Assembly: GCA_900550695.1 (NCBI GenBank)
Contig: URTF01000031.1
Span: forward strand, 1 to 24,032
Source of the DNA: an uncultured Ruminococcus sp.
GTDB lineage: Bacteria; Bacillota; Clostridia; Oscillospirales; Ruminococcaceae
DNA length: 24,032 bases
Reading direction: 5' to 3'
Positions 1 through 8,076 of the stretch are shown in pieces. Every line of letters begins with the position of its first letter. The first letter of the stretch is position 1. The translations under genes and the position numbers were made by a program. The notes beneath the pieces were generated by a model. That model made no database searches. It saw only the letters and a program-made list of their open reading frames with translations, and was not told the origin of the DNA.

Positions 1-58
1 TTTTACCACAACATTACTGTCACTGTCAATAGTTTCTTCGGAAATTACAAAAAAAATT

Positions 59-88
59 CCCTCCTTACTGGTTGCCCAGTAAAGAGGG
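59..88 (-). terminator. Intrinsic terminator of the 146-427 gene
   Basis: A 13-bp inverted repeat (59-71 with 76-88, one C/A mismatch, 4-nt loop) is followed on the minus strand by a long run of T (complement of 50-58). This is a canonical rho-independent terminator located 57 bp downstream of the minus-strand gene that ends at 146. Bases 1-58 hold nothing else I can identify. Confidence 0.8.
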
Positions 89-145
89 TTCATATCAAAA
101 TTGATTCAAGAAATTAAGTTGAATAATTATAATTGTAGTTAAATA

Positions 146-427
146 TTATTTATCTGTCTTTAACATACTTACAACACGTTGAACCGCAGATTTAATGTCA
201 TTTTCACAGTAATATATGTTAGGTATTTTTAATTCTTGAATATTATCAGAAAATCTATCCACCATTTCACATAATTTAGAAAATTCATGATATTCATTTA
301 TGGTTAAATTCTTATAATCAGTTTCTAAATTATAAATTCGTGAAAACTCACTACAAAATGTTTTCGTATCATACGAACCATTAATTAAACCATGTATAAG
401 ATACCATAATTGTTCTTTATCTGTCAT
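146..427 (-). CDS. Small protein resembling colicin-D-type immunity proteins
   Basis: This gene encodes a 93-residue, soluble, probably all-helical protein without a signal peptide or membrane segment. The spacing of its hydrophobic residues resembles the bacterial self-protective colicin-like immunity family (Pfam Colicin_immun). The resemblance runs through a first helix LWYLIHGLINGSY, an F..EFSRIY segment, a central helix HEFSKLCEMVDRFSD and a closing NDIKSAVQRVVSML helix. Members of that family bind and block a cognate tRNA-cleaving toxin. The start is the ATG at 427, preceded by an AAGGGCGG ribosome binding site; an intrinsic terminator follows. No toxin gene is visible here, although one could lie beyond the window. 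The next features upstream are an IS30 remnant and an AT-rich spacer, so it sits in an accessory patch. The family assignment is by eye and tentative; that a real short gene is present is better supported. Confidence 0.5.
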   Translation of the reverse strand: MTDKEQLWYLIHGLINGSYDTKTFCSEFSRIYNLETDYKNLTINEYHEFSKLCEMVDRFSDNIQELKIPNIYYCENDIKSAVQRVVSMLKTDK

Positions 428-490
428 GAAACCGCCCTTTTCTTAATTAATTGCCGGTAATGGACCTATAGCTTTGTCCGTATACTTAAA

Positions 491-509
491 ATGATATACC
501 GTATGATAT
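491..509. repeat. 7-bp direct repeat upstream of the immunity-like gene
   Basis: ATGATAT occurs at 491-497 and again at 503-509, a 12-bp period. It lies about 65-80 bp upstream of the start at 427 on the minus strand, next to the IS30 remnant end. It could be a regulatory repeat or chance in AT-rich DNA. Confidence 0.3.
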
Positions 510-520
510 ATTATCAAGTC

Positions 521-732
521 AAGTGCAACAAAATCAACGATTAAATTTTCAAAGCACCTCGAAGTAAGTACGAAAACCAAGACGTTTACGGGGACGATTA
601 TTGATGAGATGAACAATATGCTGTAAATCATCATCAGAAATGTTGGCAAAGGAAGTTCCTTTGGGAAGGAATTGACGAAGCAGACCTATAACCCGGGTTG
701 ATTTATGTGTCATTATTTTTCTTGTTGCACTT
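521..732 (-). mobile_element. Internally deleted IS30-family element (MITE-like remnant)
   Basis: The 11-bp sequence AAGTGCAACAA at 521-531 is perfectly inverted at 722-732, and both copies face inward. Between them lies a reading frame (549-713, minus) encoding the C-terminal end of an IS30-family transposase. The total span of about 212 bp is far below the roughly 1 kb of an intact IS30 element. An internal deletion has removed most of the transposase while keeping both ends. The true outer boundaries may extend a few bases past the 11-bp core, and I cannot assign a target-site duplication. Confidence 0.65.
549..713 (-). pseudogene. IS30-family transposase, C-terminal fragment
   Basis: This open frame of 54 codons plus stop begins ATG ACA CAT AAA at 713 and ends TGA at 549. 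From residue 9 it reads IGLLRQFLPKG, then a variable stretch, then NNRPRKRLGFRT and EVL before the stop. The GLLRQ-FPKG and NNRPRKRLG-RT blocks are hallmarks of the C-terminal end of the IS30 transposase integrase (DDE) domain. The N-terminal helix-turn-helix and most of the catalytic domain are absent, so it cannot transpose by itself. The first eight residues may come from the original start of the gene joined in frame to its end by a deletion, or may be fortuitous. Confidence 0.7.
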
Positions 733-759
733 ATATTGTAGATTTATAATTATTATATC

Positions 760-800
760 CGCCCTTTATGGGGCGCTTATAACAAAGCTCTTATAGGGCT
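760..800. other. Two small stem-loops after the GH4 gene
   Basis: CGCCC (760-764) pairs with GGGCG (771-775), and AGCTC (786-790) pairs with GGGCT (796-800) with one wobble. They lie 36-76 bp downstream of the minus-strand GH4 stop. They could contribute to transcript ending, but no T-run follows on either strand, so this is a weak terminator candidate only. Confidence 0.3.
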
Positions 801-835
801 AATTGAAGTGATGGTCGTGACTTATATAGATCCTT

Positions 836-2212
836 TTAATTAATATCTGCAAAGTAGACAAGATCCTTGCTTACTGCGGAAAGCATTTCTTTATAAAGCT
901 CCCCTGCGTTGTCAAGGTCGATGCAGACAAGCGGATCGTTTAAAAATGCGTTGAATGCAATATCAAGATCTTTTTCAAGTACAGACCTGACGATAGTGTT
1001 TTGATTGGAAATATGTCTTATTGCTATTGCGGCAAGCTCGTCAGGGAGTTCACCCGAGGTTACAGTTTGGACATTGTTTTTGCTTATAAGAGCATTTGAT
1101 GAAACTATTGCATTTTTTGGGAGATTTGATATCTGACCGTTATTCTTTTTGCAGGCATTTGTTATAAGATTTCCGTTTCCGATGAGTGCTCTTATCTGAA
1201 GGACAACGTCGCTTGTATATCCTCCGACAGCTAATGATTCGCTGCCGCTCATGAGAGGTTTTACTCTCCCCTGTCTGTCTATGGACAATTTCTTATTGTA
1301 ATTTACAGCCGAACCACTGAACTTCCAATTTTCAATTGTTTTTTTGCTTTTTAAGTACCACGGCGGACAGAACTCTGCTATTGTTCTGTCGCTTACGGCA
1401 GGTATAAGTCCGTATCGCAGAAAAAGGTCGAATTTAACCTTGTTTGCCGATGAAAGAGGATTTGTTTTATACTCGCCCGGATGAAGTTCATATCCCGTTT
1501 TATAAAATTTTTCAGCGTATTTACGGAAGATCGGCATTATGTCTTCTCCGTCATAGCTTATTTTATCAAACCAGGAAAAACCGCTTATTCCCATGAGATT
1601 GTATTTTATATCACGGCGGCGGATGTTGGTTACGCCATTTTCTGTTTCTACCAGACCGCCTATGAATTCAAGAGTCTGGAAAAGCTCGTTTGTAGATCCA
1701 AATATCTTGATCTCCGGGAAAACTTTCATCATAATATTGATACATTCGGACATTGGGTCACTTAAATTAATGACCCAGGCATCTGGGCAATAATTTTTTA
1801 TCATTTCTGCGTAACGGATATGATCCGGAAGAATACGCAGGGCATTAATTATTCCGACAGGTCCTGTTTGTGCACCGGAAGTTTGTATGATACCGTATTT
1901 TTCAATTATTGTATGGAGTGCGGTTTCATCATCATTGTTTCCGCATCCGATCGACATTAATACAATATCGGCGCCTTTCAGTGCATCGGCAGGTGTATCG
2001 CAGGCAAGAAAAACGATGTCGCTTTTACAGCGTGGGTTATCCCTTAAATTATTTCCTATTACTTCATTGGTGAGCGAAAGCTGTTTATCTTTGTCATAAA
2101 GATTTATGGTTGCACAGATCTCTTCTGCGGCAAGCTCGGAAAATAATTTCCAGCCAAAATTATATGAGCCGCCGCCTATATATGCGATGTTGATTCTTTT
2201 ATTGTTACTCAT
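836..2212 (-). CDS. Divergent glycoside hydrolase family 4 protein
   Basis: This is a 458-residue cytoplasmic protein of the GH4 family, NAD- and Mn-dependent glycosidases that work by a redox-elimination route. The N-terminal Rossmann signature YIGGGSYNF (residues 11-19) and the GPVG...ALRILP and CPDAWVINLSDPM blocks (117-154) place it there. The nearest wording is to the alpha-galacturonidase-like branch. The metal-binding block, usually G-x-C-H, reads GSTNE (172-176), and the second metal ligand region, usually INHFTW, reads ISGFSW (209-214). The ligand Cys and His therefore appear replaced by Thr174 and Gly211. The usual Asn-Pro motif is also Asp-Pro (152-153). The start at 2212 is chosen because GGGGAAGGG lies about 10 bases upstream; an in-frame ATG at 2245 overlaps the promoter -10 element. 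It stands alone. Substrate is unknown, and it may be an inactive or altered enzyme. Confidence 0.8.
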   Translation of the reverse strand: MSNNKRINIAYIGGGSYNFGWKLFSELAAEEICATINLYDKDKQLSLTNEVIGNNLRDNPRCKSDIVFLACDTPADALKGADIVLMSIGCGNNDDETALHTIIEKYGIIQTSGAQTGPVGIINALRILPDHIRYAEMIKNYCPDAWVINLSDPMSECINIMMKVFPEIKIFGSTNELFQTLEFIGGLVETENGVTNIRRRDIKYNLMGISGFSWFDKISYDGEDIMPIFRKYAEKFYKTGYELHPGEYKTNPLSSANKVKFDLFLRYGLIPAVSDRTIAEFCPPWYLKSKKTIENWKFSGSAVNYNKKLSIDRQGRVKPLMSGSESLAVGGYTSDVVLQIRALIGNGNLITNACKKNNGQISNLPKNAIVSSNALISKNNVQTVTSGELPDELAAIAIRHISNQNTIVRSVLEKDLDIAFNAFLNDPLVCIDLDNAGELYKEMLSAVSKDLVYFADIN

Positions 2213-2247
2213 ATCAGGAATTCCCTTCCCCATTAATATATACATAT

Positions 2248-2276
2248 ATTATGTATCAAAAATGTATTTTTGTCAA
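2248..2276 (-). promoter_or_regulatory. Sigma-A promoter of the GH4 gene
   Basis: On the minus strand TTGACA (complement of 2271-2276) is separated by exactly 17 bp from CATAAT (complement of 2248-2253). The start point would lie near 2241, giving a leader of about 30 nt before the ATG at 2212. Confidence 0.75.
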
Positions 2277-2396
2277 TGGTATTGGAACTATTTTGCAATG
2301 ATTTTATATAAAACTGAGAAATAAACTAAATTTCTGATAGAATTGATAAAAATGATTGCCTAAAAAAAGAATTATTGTTAAAATTGCAATAAGTTA

Positions 2397-2425
2397 TTGA
2401 CTTTTTAAGTAGATTTTGGTATTAT
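2397..2425 (+). promoter_or_regulatory. Sigma-A promoter of the 51-residue-repeat protein gene
   Basis: TTGACT (2397-2402), a 17-bp spacer and TATTAT (2420-2425) lie about 35 bp upstream of the ATG at 2460. A GGGGG ribosome binding site sits just before the start. The promoter diverges from that of the GH4 gene. Confidence 0.7.
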
Positions 2426-2459
2426 ATAAATATATAATTTTGAATTTGGGGGCAAAAAT

Positions 2460-5400
2460 ATGGACGTATTTAATCAGTATGACGTATTCAAGGAAAAATG
2501 CTTTGCTTTCGCCGATGAACTCGAAAATAAATGCTTTTCCGAAGCTAAATTTATATGTCATCCTACCCAGAAAAATGAATTGATATGCAGATGTTCTGAC
2601 GAGGAAGCTAAAAGCAACGGACTTAATATCTGCCGTTATTCCGATATGCTTTTAATGTCTGATGACAACGAAGAATGGCAGTCTTTCAATATTACAAGAG
2701 CAAGAGAGATCGCTGCTGAGAACGGTTATGTTTATCTTACTGACATTATGGCTGAGAACTCATTCTATGCCGAGGACTGGATGATAAACGGAAAGAATGA
2801 TACTATTGTTGTAAGCGAAGCATATATGCGTGAAAAGGGCAAAAAATACGCTCCTGTCACTCCCCTTACCAATAGGGTCCTTCATTTCAAGAAAATCAAT
2901 AGCGCATTCTTTTGGACCAAAGCAGAGATAGGAGAGATCATTACTCTTGATTCCGATTATATCAAAAAGTGCATAGACAATTATCTTAAGAAATGTGTTG
3001 ATGAGGCCCCTGACTTTGCCGATACCAACGACCTTTCTTTTGATCTTTTTGATAAGAAAGTTGTTATTGACGGCAAGACAACAAGAATTCTCAAGACGGA
3101 TGTTCTTTTTGAGCAGTTTAATGCTATAACAGCTGAACTTGCGGGCGCAAAGGAAGTTTTTGAAGCATCTGAATTTGATTTTTCTGCAGATGAATTCATC
3201 AGAAAGCTTGCTGTTGAAGTGCTTTTGAACAATGGCGTTACGATCACTCTTGACCGGTTTGTTTCTGAATATGTTAACAAGTACGTAGGTCTTTCGGAAG
3301 ATGAACTTTCCGAAAAGTCACATGGCATAAATATTGTCGGAAACAGCGCTGAAATGGCAGCTGTAAAAATCGCATTTACCGACGCACTCGCAAGATCGGA
3401 GCTTTTTGAATACAGCTATACTTCAAATACAGACGGCGATTATATCTCACTTATGAAAGATCTTGAGCAGAAGGATTTTGACGGTAAAAATGGTTCTGCC
3501 GAAGAAAAATTCCTCATTTCAAAAATTCTTTCGTTCAGACCTGAAAGCTACGGAATTTTTGCTTATACTCTATATAAGTATCCTGAAGAGGCATCTAATC
3601 TTGAAAAACTGGCTAATTTCTGGAATGTTGCTCCTGTTGATAAGGCAACACTCCAGCGTATGATCTTTGATTCGTACCTCAATGCAGATCTCTTTGACGA
3701 GAATGGCAATTTCATTTCAGGTATCAAACAGGCAGAGATCATTAAGGATGAGCTTGAAAAGGTCAATGTAAAGTATGGTTTCGAGGACAGGAGTTATATT
3801 GACGAGCTTTCAGAATATATAAAAGAGGCTGATCTCCGCAGCAGAAGTTTTAACGGAACTGTTTTTGAGACCCCCGAGGCTATGAAGCGTGCTGTTGCAA
3901 ACGAGCTTGAACTGCAGACTCTTTGTATCAATCTTTCTGCGCTCAATGAAGATGAACTTCTTCAGCTCAAAAAGCATCTTGAGGGCATTACTATTGATGA
4001 TGTTACAAGATCAAAGTATCTTCTTAAAGTGAAAATGGCAATGAACTGCGTTGAAGAAAGTATGCTGAATCAGCTTTGCCTTGGTTTGCCTACTCTTGAT
4101 GCAGATGAAACGATAAAACTTCGCGATGATGTTCTTAAGTCGGGTTATGCAGAATCCGTTATAAATGCAAAGCTTCCCGATATCAACAATCATCTTGATA
4201 TAGCATTTACAGAAGAACTTGACAGACGCATTGCCAAGCTTGATGATATGGATACTGCCGAGATATCTACCCTGCTCCAGAGCGTAAATTCGGGCAGATA
4301 TCCTGCTGTAATGGCAGAGAGCTATACACGCAAGATCGAACAGTTTGCCGATGAAAAGATAAAATCGGAGATCGATCTTATCTGCAGCGGTATGGACGAA
4401 TTTACGCTTGATATGCTCACCGATGCAAAGCTTAAGCTTTCAAGTGACAAATTCCCCGAAAAATATACCGGTGCATATATTGAAGAGATCGACAGACTTA
4501 TTGTTGACTATGAGCATCATGAAGTTGAAAAGCTCTTTGAAAATGTTGATTTTGCAACCGAGGAAGAACTTGAAAGCATCAAGTCTGTTTTGAGCGAAAA
4601 GAGCTACAGCGATGAACTCATTGCTCCGTATATGGTCAAGGTAGCACAGCGTGAACAGAATCTTGTTGATGAAGAGCTTACTTCAATGTGTGAAAATATT
4701 GAAAATATGGAACAGGATCAGCTTGATGAACTCCGTTCAAAGATCAGTGCATCCAATAAAAATTATAACGGCGAATTGAAGGATAAATGCATTGACAGGA
4801 TAGTGCGCCGTGAGGCTGAACTTAAGAATTCCGAGCTTGCAGAGCGCTGCAAATACATCTTCTCCATGAATCAGGATGCTTTGGATGAGCTTAAAGATCT
4901 TCTCCTTGGCGGTACATACGATGAGTCGATAACAACAGTTTATCTTAAGAAGATCACAGAACGAGAAGATGAACTCCGCCGTGAAGAACTTGATGAACTT
5001 TGTGCTGATATTTCCGATATGGATATCGAACAGCTTGAAGAACTCAAAAGCAAGATCTCTGAAGATGAAAGATTTGTTGCTATCAGCGATGAGTATTTCT
5101 TAAAGATCAATGAATGTATTGATAATATAAAGAATGCTGAATATAACAAGCTTCTTGAAACGGTTAGTGATATGTCCGAAAGCGAACTTGAAAAATTCAA
5201 GTCTGATCTTTCCGATAAGCTTGCCGATAACGAGGTTACGCTTGAAAACTTTGAACGCGGTGTTCAGAAGATCGCTGAAAGAGCATCGGCTCTTGAATCG
5301 GAAAAACTTGATTCTATCATCGGAGATATTGATGCCATTGATGTCGATAAAGCAATATACGCTCTCGATACTATCAGAAATGGTGACTTCCATGAAGATA

Positions 5401-6509
5401 AGAAAGCAGAGCGCATTGAACAGCTTGAAAATAAGATCAGAGAACTTCACATTGCTAATATTGAAAAGCTGATGGACGGTATCGAAAATATGTCCAAAGA
5501 AGAGCTGCTTGGTGTTAAGTCCAAAGTTGAAGAATACAAGTGTCCTATTGAACTTAAGACAAAGTATATTGTTGAGATAGATGCGAGCCTTTCTGCTCTT
5601 GCAGAAAAGGAGGTTACCGATATTATCGGCAATATCAATAACTTGAGCACAAAGAAATCACTTGATGTTATCGTTCGTTTGAGAACGATGGCTCTTGATG
5701 ATGCAGTTAAGAATAAATACCTTGACATGATCGAGTCACATATTATGGAGCTTAAGAATAGCGAGCAGAGAGCATATATCCTCTTCCTTAAGCAGAAGAT
5801 CGATGAATTCAATGTTTCGACCGCAAACTTCCTTGTTCCTACACTTTCAAACCTTTTCTATCCTAAATATGATGAGGCCTGCAAGAATTATATCTCAGTC
5901 GGCAGATATGAACTTCCTATTTTCCTTCACGACAATTCAGGAAATAACGGATTTGCACTTACAACAGAGTATTTTTACTTCATCAACAAGGGTGTATTCA
6001 ATCGTATAAAGATCGATGATATCGTTTCGTTCCAGGCTAAAAAATCCTTGGTAAGCACATCTATTGTTGTTACTGAAAGAAACGGTAATACAAATGAGAT
6101 CAGCTGTGCGATAAATAAAAATACGATCGACGGTACCGCAAAGGCAATGACTGCTCTTGTCAATTATATAAGAGATCAGCGTTCTGCCGAAAAGATGAAG
6201 GAACTCCTTGAAAATGCTGTAAAGGAAAGAACAATGGAGATCCCTGTTCAAACAGTAAATGAAACAGCTAACGAAGTTTCTGCACCTAAAAACGAAACTG
6301 CTGATGCTGAACCCTCAGTTGAACCGACTGAAAAAACAGAGGAGACAGCTGCAGCGGAAGAGATTGCGGAAGAAAAGGCTGAAGAAGAGCCGGTTTCCGA
6401 TGAACCTGTATCTGAAGAACCCAAGCCTCGTTTCTGCGATCAGTGCGGCGCAAGAATAACAAGTCCAAACGCTAAATTCTGCGCTGAATGCGGCAATAAG
6501 TTATCATAA
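2460..6509 (+). CDS. Very large repeat protein with twelve ~51-residue helical repeats, PH-like domain and C-terminal zinc ribbon
   Basis: I do not recognise this 1349-residue protein as a named family. It has no signal peptide or membrane helix, so it is probably cytoplasmic. Residues 1-480 are a mixed alpha/beta region of unknown type, with an early Cys-containing segment (LICRCS near 41-46). Residues 485-1102 are twelve consecutive repeats, ten exactly 51 residues long, one of 53 and one of 55. The pattern is L..LC..I..M....L..LKS.I, then Y...L...Y...I..RE..L...E, which predicts paired amphipathic helices. Residues about 1141-1247 look beta-rich, like a bacterial PH or short-PH domain (SVGRYELPIFLHD, then TTEYFYFINKG and a closing helix). 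An acidic Glu/Pro/Ala-rich linker (about 1280-1320) leads to a CxxC-x11-CxxC zinc ribbon (Cys1326, 1329, 1341, 1344). It is monocistronic, with its own promoter and terminator. A scaffold or stress-sensor role is conjecture. Confidence 0.9.
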   Translation: MDVFNQYDVFKEKCFAFADELENKCFSEAKFICHPTQKNELICRCSDEEAKSNGLNICRYSDMLLMSDDNEEWQSFNITRAREIAAENGYVYLTDIMAENSFYAEDWMINGKNDTIVVSEAYMREKGKKYAPVTPLTNRVLHFKKINSAFFWTKAEIGEIITLDSDYIKKCIDNYLKKCVDEAPDFADTNDLSFDLFDKKVVIDGKTTRILKTDVLFEQFNAITAELAGAKEVFEASEFDFSADEFIRKLAVEVLLNNGVTITLDRFVSEYVNKYVGLSEDELSEKSHGINIVGNSAEMAAVKIAFTDALARSELFEYSYTSNTDGDYISLMKDLEQKDFDGKNGSAEEKFLISKILSFRPESYGIFAYTLYKYPEEASNLEKLANFWNVAPVDKATLQRMIFDSYLNADLFDENGNFISGIKQAEIIKDELEKVNVKYGFEDRSYIDELSEYIKEADLRSRSFNGTVFETPEAMKRAVANELELQTLCINLSALNEDELLQLKKHLEGITIDDVTRSKYLLKVKMAMNCVEESMLNQLCLGLPTLDADETIKLRDDVLKSGYAESVINAKLPDINNHLDIAFTEELDRRIAKLDDMDTAEISTLLQSVNSGRYPAVMAESYTRKIEQFADEKIKSEIDLICSGMDEFTLDMLTDAKLKLSSDKFPEKYTGAYIEEIDRLIVDYEHHEVEKLFENVDFATEEELESIKSVLSEKSYSDELIAPYMVKVAQREQNLVDEELTSMCENIENMEQDQLDELRSKISASNKNYNGELKDKCIDRIVRREAELKNSELAERCKYIFSMNQDALDELKDLLLGGTYDESITTVYLKKITEREDELRREELDELCADISDMDIEQLEELKSKISEDERFVAISDEYFLKINECIDNIKNAEYNKLLETVSDMSESELEKFKSDLSDKLADNEVTLENFERGVQKIAERASALESEKLDSIIGDIDAIDVDKAIYALDTIRNGDFHEDKKAERIEQLENKIRELHIANIEKLMDGIENMSKEELLGVKSKVEEYKCPIELKTKYIVEIDASLSALAEKEVTDIIGNINNLSTKKSLDVIVRLRTMALDDAVKNKYLDMIESHIMELKNSEQRAYILFLKQKIDEFNVSTANFLVPTLSNLFYPKYDEACKNYISVGRYELPIFLHDNSGNNGFALTTEYFYFINKGVFNRIKIDDIVSFQAKKSLVSTSIVVTERNGNTNEISCAINKNTIDGTAKAMTALVNYIRDQRSAEKMKELLENAVKERTMEIPVQTVNETANEVSAPKNETADAEPSVEPTEKTEETAAAEEIAEEKAEEEPVSDEPVSEEPKPRFCDQCGARITSPNAKFCAECGNKLS
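3912..5765 (+). repeat. Twelve tandem ~153-bp coding repeats
   Basis: These bases encode residues 485-1102 of the large protein as twelve degenerate repeats. In residues they start at 485, 536, 587, 638, 689, 740, 793, 844, 895, 950, 1001 and 1052. Units 6 and 9 carry insertions of 2 and 4 residues. Identity between units is low and lies mainly in hydrophobic positions and in Leu-Lys, Arg-Glu and terminal Glu positions. This indicates an old duplication rather than a recent expansion. Confidence 0.8.
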
Positions 6510-6521
6510 TTTAATAAAAGT

Positions 6522-6560
6522 ACAGCACCCTTGCATTGAACCTGCAAGGGTGCTGTTTTT
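6522..6560 (+). terminator. Bidirectional intrinsic terminator
   Basis: A perfect 14-bp stem (6522-6535 with 6543-6556, loop 6536-6542) is followed by TTTTT on the plus strand, ending the repeat-protein gene. On the minus strand it is followed by ACTTTTATT, so it can also end the convergent sipL-spoIVA transcript. Confidence 0.85.
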
Positions 6561-6582
6561 ATGACAAAAGACAAGGAAGGAA

Positions 6583-8061
6583 TCAAAGAATAAAGCAGAT
6601 AAGTCCGCCGCAGCCCTCATTGATGATACGTTCAAGTGTTTCCTGAAGTTTGAGACGAGCATCAACGGGCATTTTGTAAAGCTTGTTGTGCAGACCTTCA
6701 TTAACAAGGTCGTGCAGGGATTTGCCAAAGATATTTGAATTCCAAATTTTTGTCGGATCGTCGTTGAATTCGTTCATAAGATACATTACAAGCTCTTCTG
6801 ACTGCTTTTCCGAACCGACTATCGGGTTGACTTCGGTGACGATATCAGCTTTCATCATGTGGATTGAAGGTGCAGAAGCTTTCAGACGAACACCGTATTT
6901 TCCACCCTGCTTAACGATCTCGGGTTCTTCGAGTGAAAGATCATCGATATCAGGCATAACGATACCATATCCCGTTGCTTCAACCTCGTTTAAGGCGTTT
7001 TCAACCTTTTCATATTTCTTTTTAATTGTGATGAGGTCTTTCAGAAGCGGCATAAGGTCATTATCGTTTTTGATCTCAATACCTGTTTCTTCGCCGAGAA
7101 TTTTGTAGAAAAGTTCGCCGTCAAAGTCCAGTTTGATGCCTGCACTTCCCTTTCCAAGATCGATTTCCGATATCTGCGAACCCGATATATATTCACTGTC
7201 AGAAAGCCGCTCGATGAGCTTAGTCATATCACGAATATGTTTGATATTCTCTGCTGCCGCCCTTATAGCAGAAACAACACTGCTTTTGAGCCAGTGATTT
7301 TTGTCGAGTGCAGTTATCCATTTCGGCATTGTGATATTGACTTCCTTAACGGGAAATGCGTAAAGCACCTGCCTTAAAATATCACTTATCCCCTGCTCGT
7401 CAAGTTCAAGACAGTTTACGGGGATAACCGGGGTTGAATATTTATCTTCAAGCTCCGATGCAAGCTGCTGTGCGCTGCTGCTTTTCGGGTCAAGACAGTT
7501 CAGAATGATTACGAACGGTTTGCTGATCTCGCTAAGCTCGTTTATTACACGTTCCTCAGCATCACAATATTCATCACGGGGAATGTCAGTGATACTGCCG
7601 TCTGTTGTAACGACAAGACCTATTGTTGAGTGTTCCTTGATGACCTTCTGCGTTCCGATCTCGGCAGCCATTGCGAATGGGATCTCTTCCTCAAACCAAG
7701 GTGTCATAACCATTCTCGGAGCTTCGTTCTCGATATAACCTATCGCAGCAGGAACGATATAGCCAACACAGTCAATCATTCTGACATTGAAAACGGCATT
7801 GTCCGAAAGTTTTATCTCTACCGCTTCTTCGGGAATGAATTTTGGTTCGGTAGTCATTATGGTTTTTCCTGCGGCAGATTGAGGAAGCTCGTCAATGGCA
7901 CGTTCTTTGCGGAACTCGCTTGTAATATTCGGAATAACGAGTGATTCCATAAATTTTTTTATAAAAGTTGATTTGCCTGTTCTGACAGGTCCGACAACAC
8001 CGATGTAAATGTCGCCGTCCGTTCTCTTGGCAATGCTGCTGTAAATATCATTATTAACCAT
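6583..8061 (-). CDS. spoIVA: Stage IV sporulation protein A (spore coat morphogenetic ATPase)
   Basis: SpoIVA is the ATP-hydrolysing protein that polymerises on the outer forespore membrane to form the basement layer on which the spore coat is built, and it is also required for cortex formation. The product has 492 residues, the same length as the Bacillus subtilis protein. The N-terminal Walker A motif GPVRTGKS is at residues 24-31. The conserved C-terminal end NEGCGGLICFIL, needed for membrane targeting in characterised homologues, is intact. The ATG at 8061 is preceded by AAAAGGGGTG, which overlaps the end of the upstream sipL gene; only 15 bp separate the two, so they are almost certainly one transcript. 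Expression in the mother cell under sigma-E is expected from the family. A terminator at 6522-6556 follows. Confidence 0.97.
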   Translation of the reverse strand: MVNNDIYSSIAKRTDGDIYIGVVGPVRTGKSTFIKKFMESLVIPNITSEFRKERAIDELPQSAAGKTIMTTEPKFIPEEAVEIKLSDNAVFNVRMIDCVGYIVPAAIGYIENEAPRMVMTPWFEEEIPFAMAAEIGTQKVIKEHSTIGLVVTTDGSITDIPRDEYCDAEERVINELSEISKPFVIILNCLDPKSSSAQQLASELEDKYSTPVIPVNCLELDEQGISDILRQVLYAFPVKEVNITMPKWITALDKNHWLKSSVVSAIRAAAENIKHIRDMTKLIERLSDSEYISGSQISEIDLGKGSAGIKLDFDGELFYKILGEETGIEIKNDNDLMPLLKDLITIKKKYEKVENALNEVEATGYGIVMPDIDDLSLEEPEIVKQGGKYGVRLKASAPSIHMMKADIVTEVNPIVGSEKQSEELVMYLMNEFNDDPTKIWNSNIFGKSLHDLVNEGLHNKLYKMPVDARLKLQETLERIINEGCGGLICFIL

Positions 8062-8076
8062 TCCGGAACACCCCTT

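Noticed and set aside
1..58. A coding end reading through the left window edge
   Set aside because: The only open plus-strand frame runs through the terminator hairpin, and no family motif is visible.
443..649. A 68-residue hydrophobic minus-strand open frame
   Set aside because: It overlaps the IS30 transposase fragment in another frame on the same strand, and only the other frame shows recognisable IS30 motifs.
2213..2245. Upstream in-frame ATG codons for the GH4 gene (2245 and 2233)
   Set aside because: The ATG at 2245 lies at the edge of the promoter -10 element and upstream of the predicted transcript start. The ATG at 2233 lacks a ribosome binding site; GGGGAAGGG supports 2212.
3912..5765. 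CRISPR array or DNA-level satellite
   Set aside because: The ~153-bp period is in protein pattern only; DNA identity between units is low and the frame is continuous, so this is a coding repeat.
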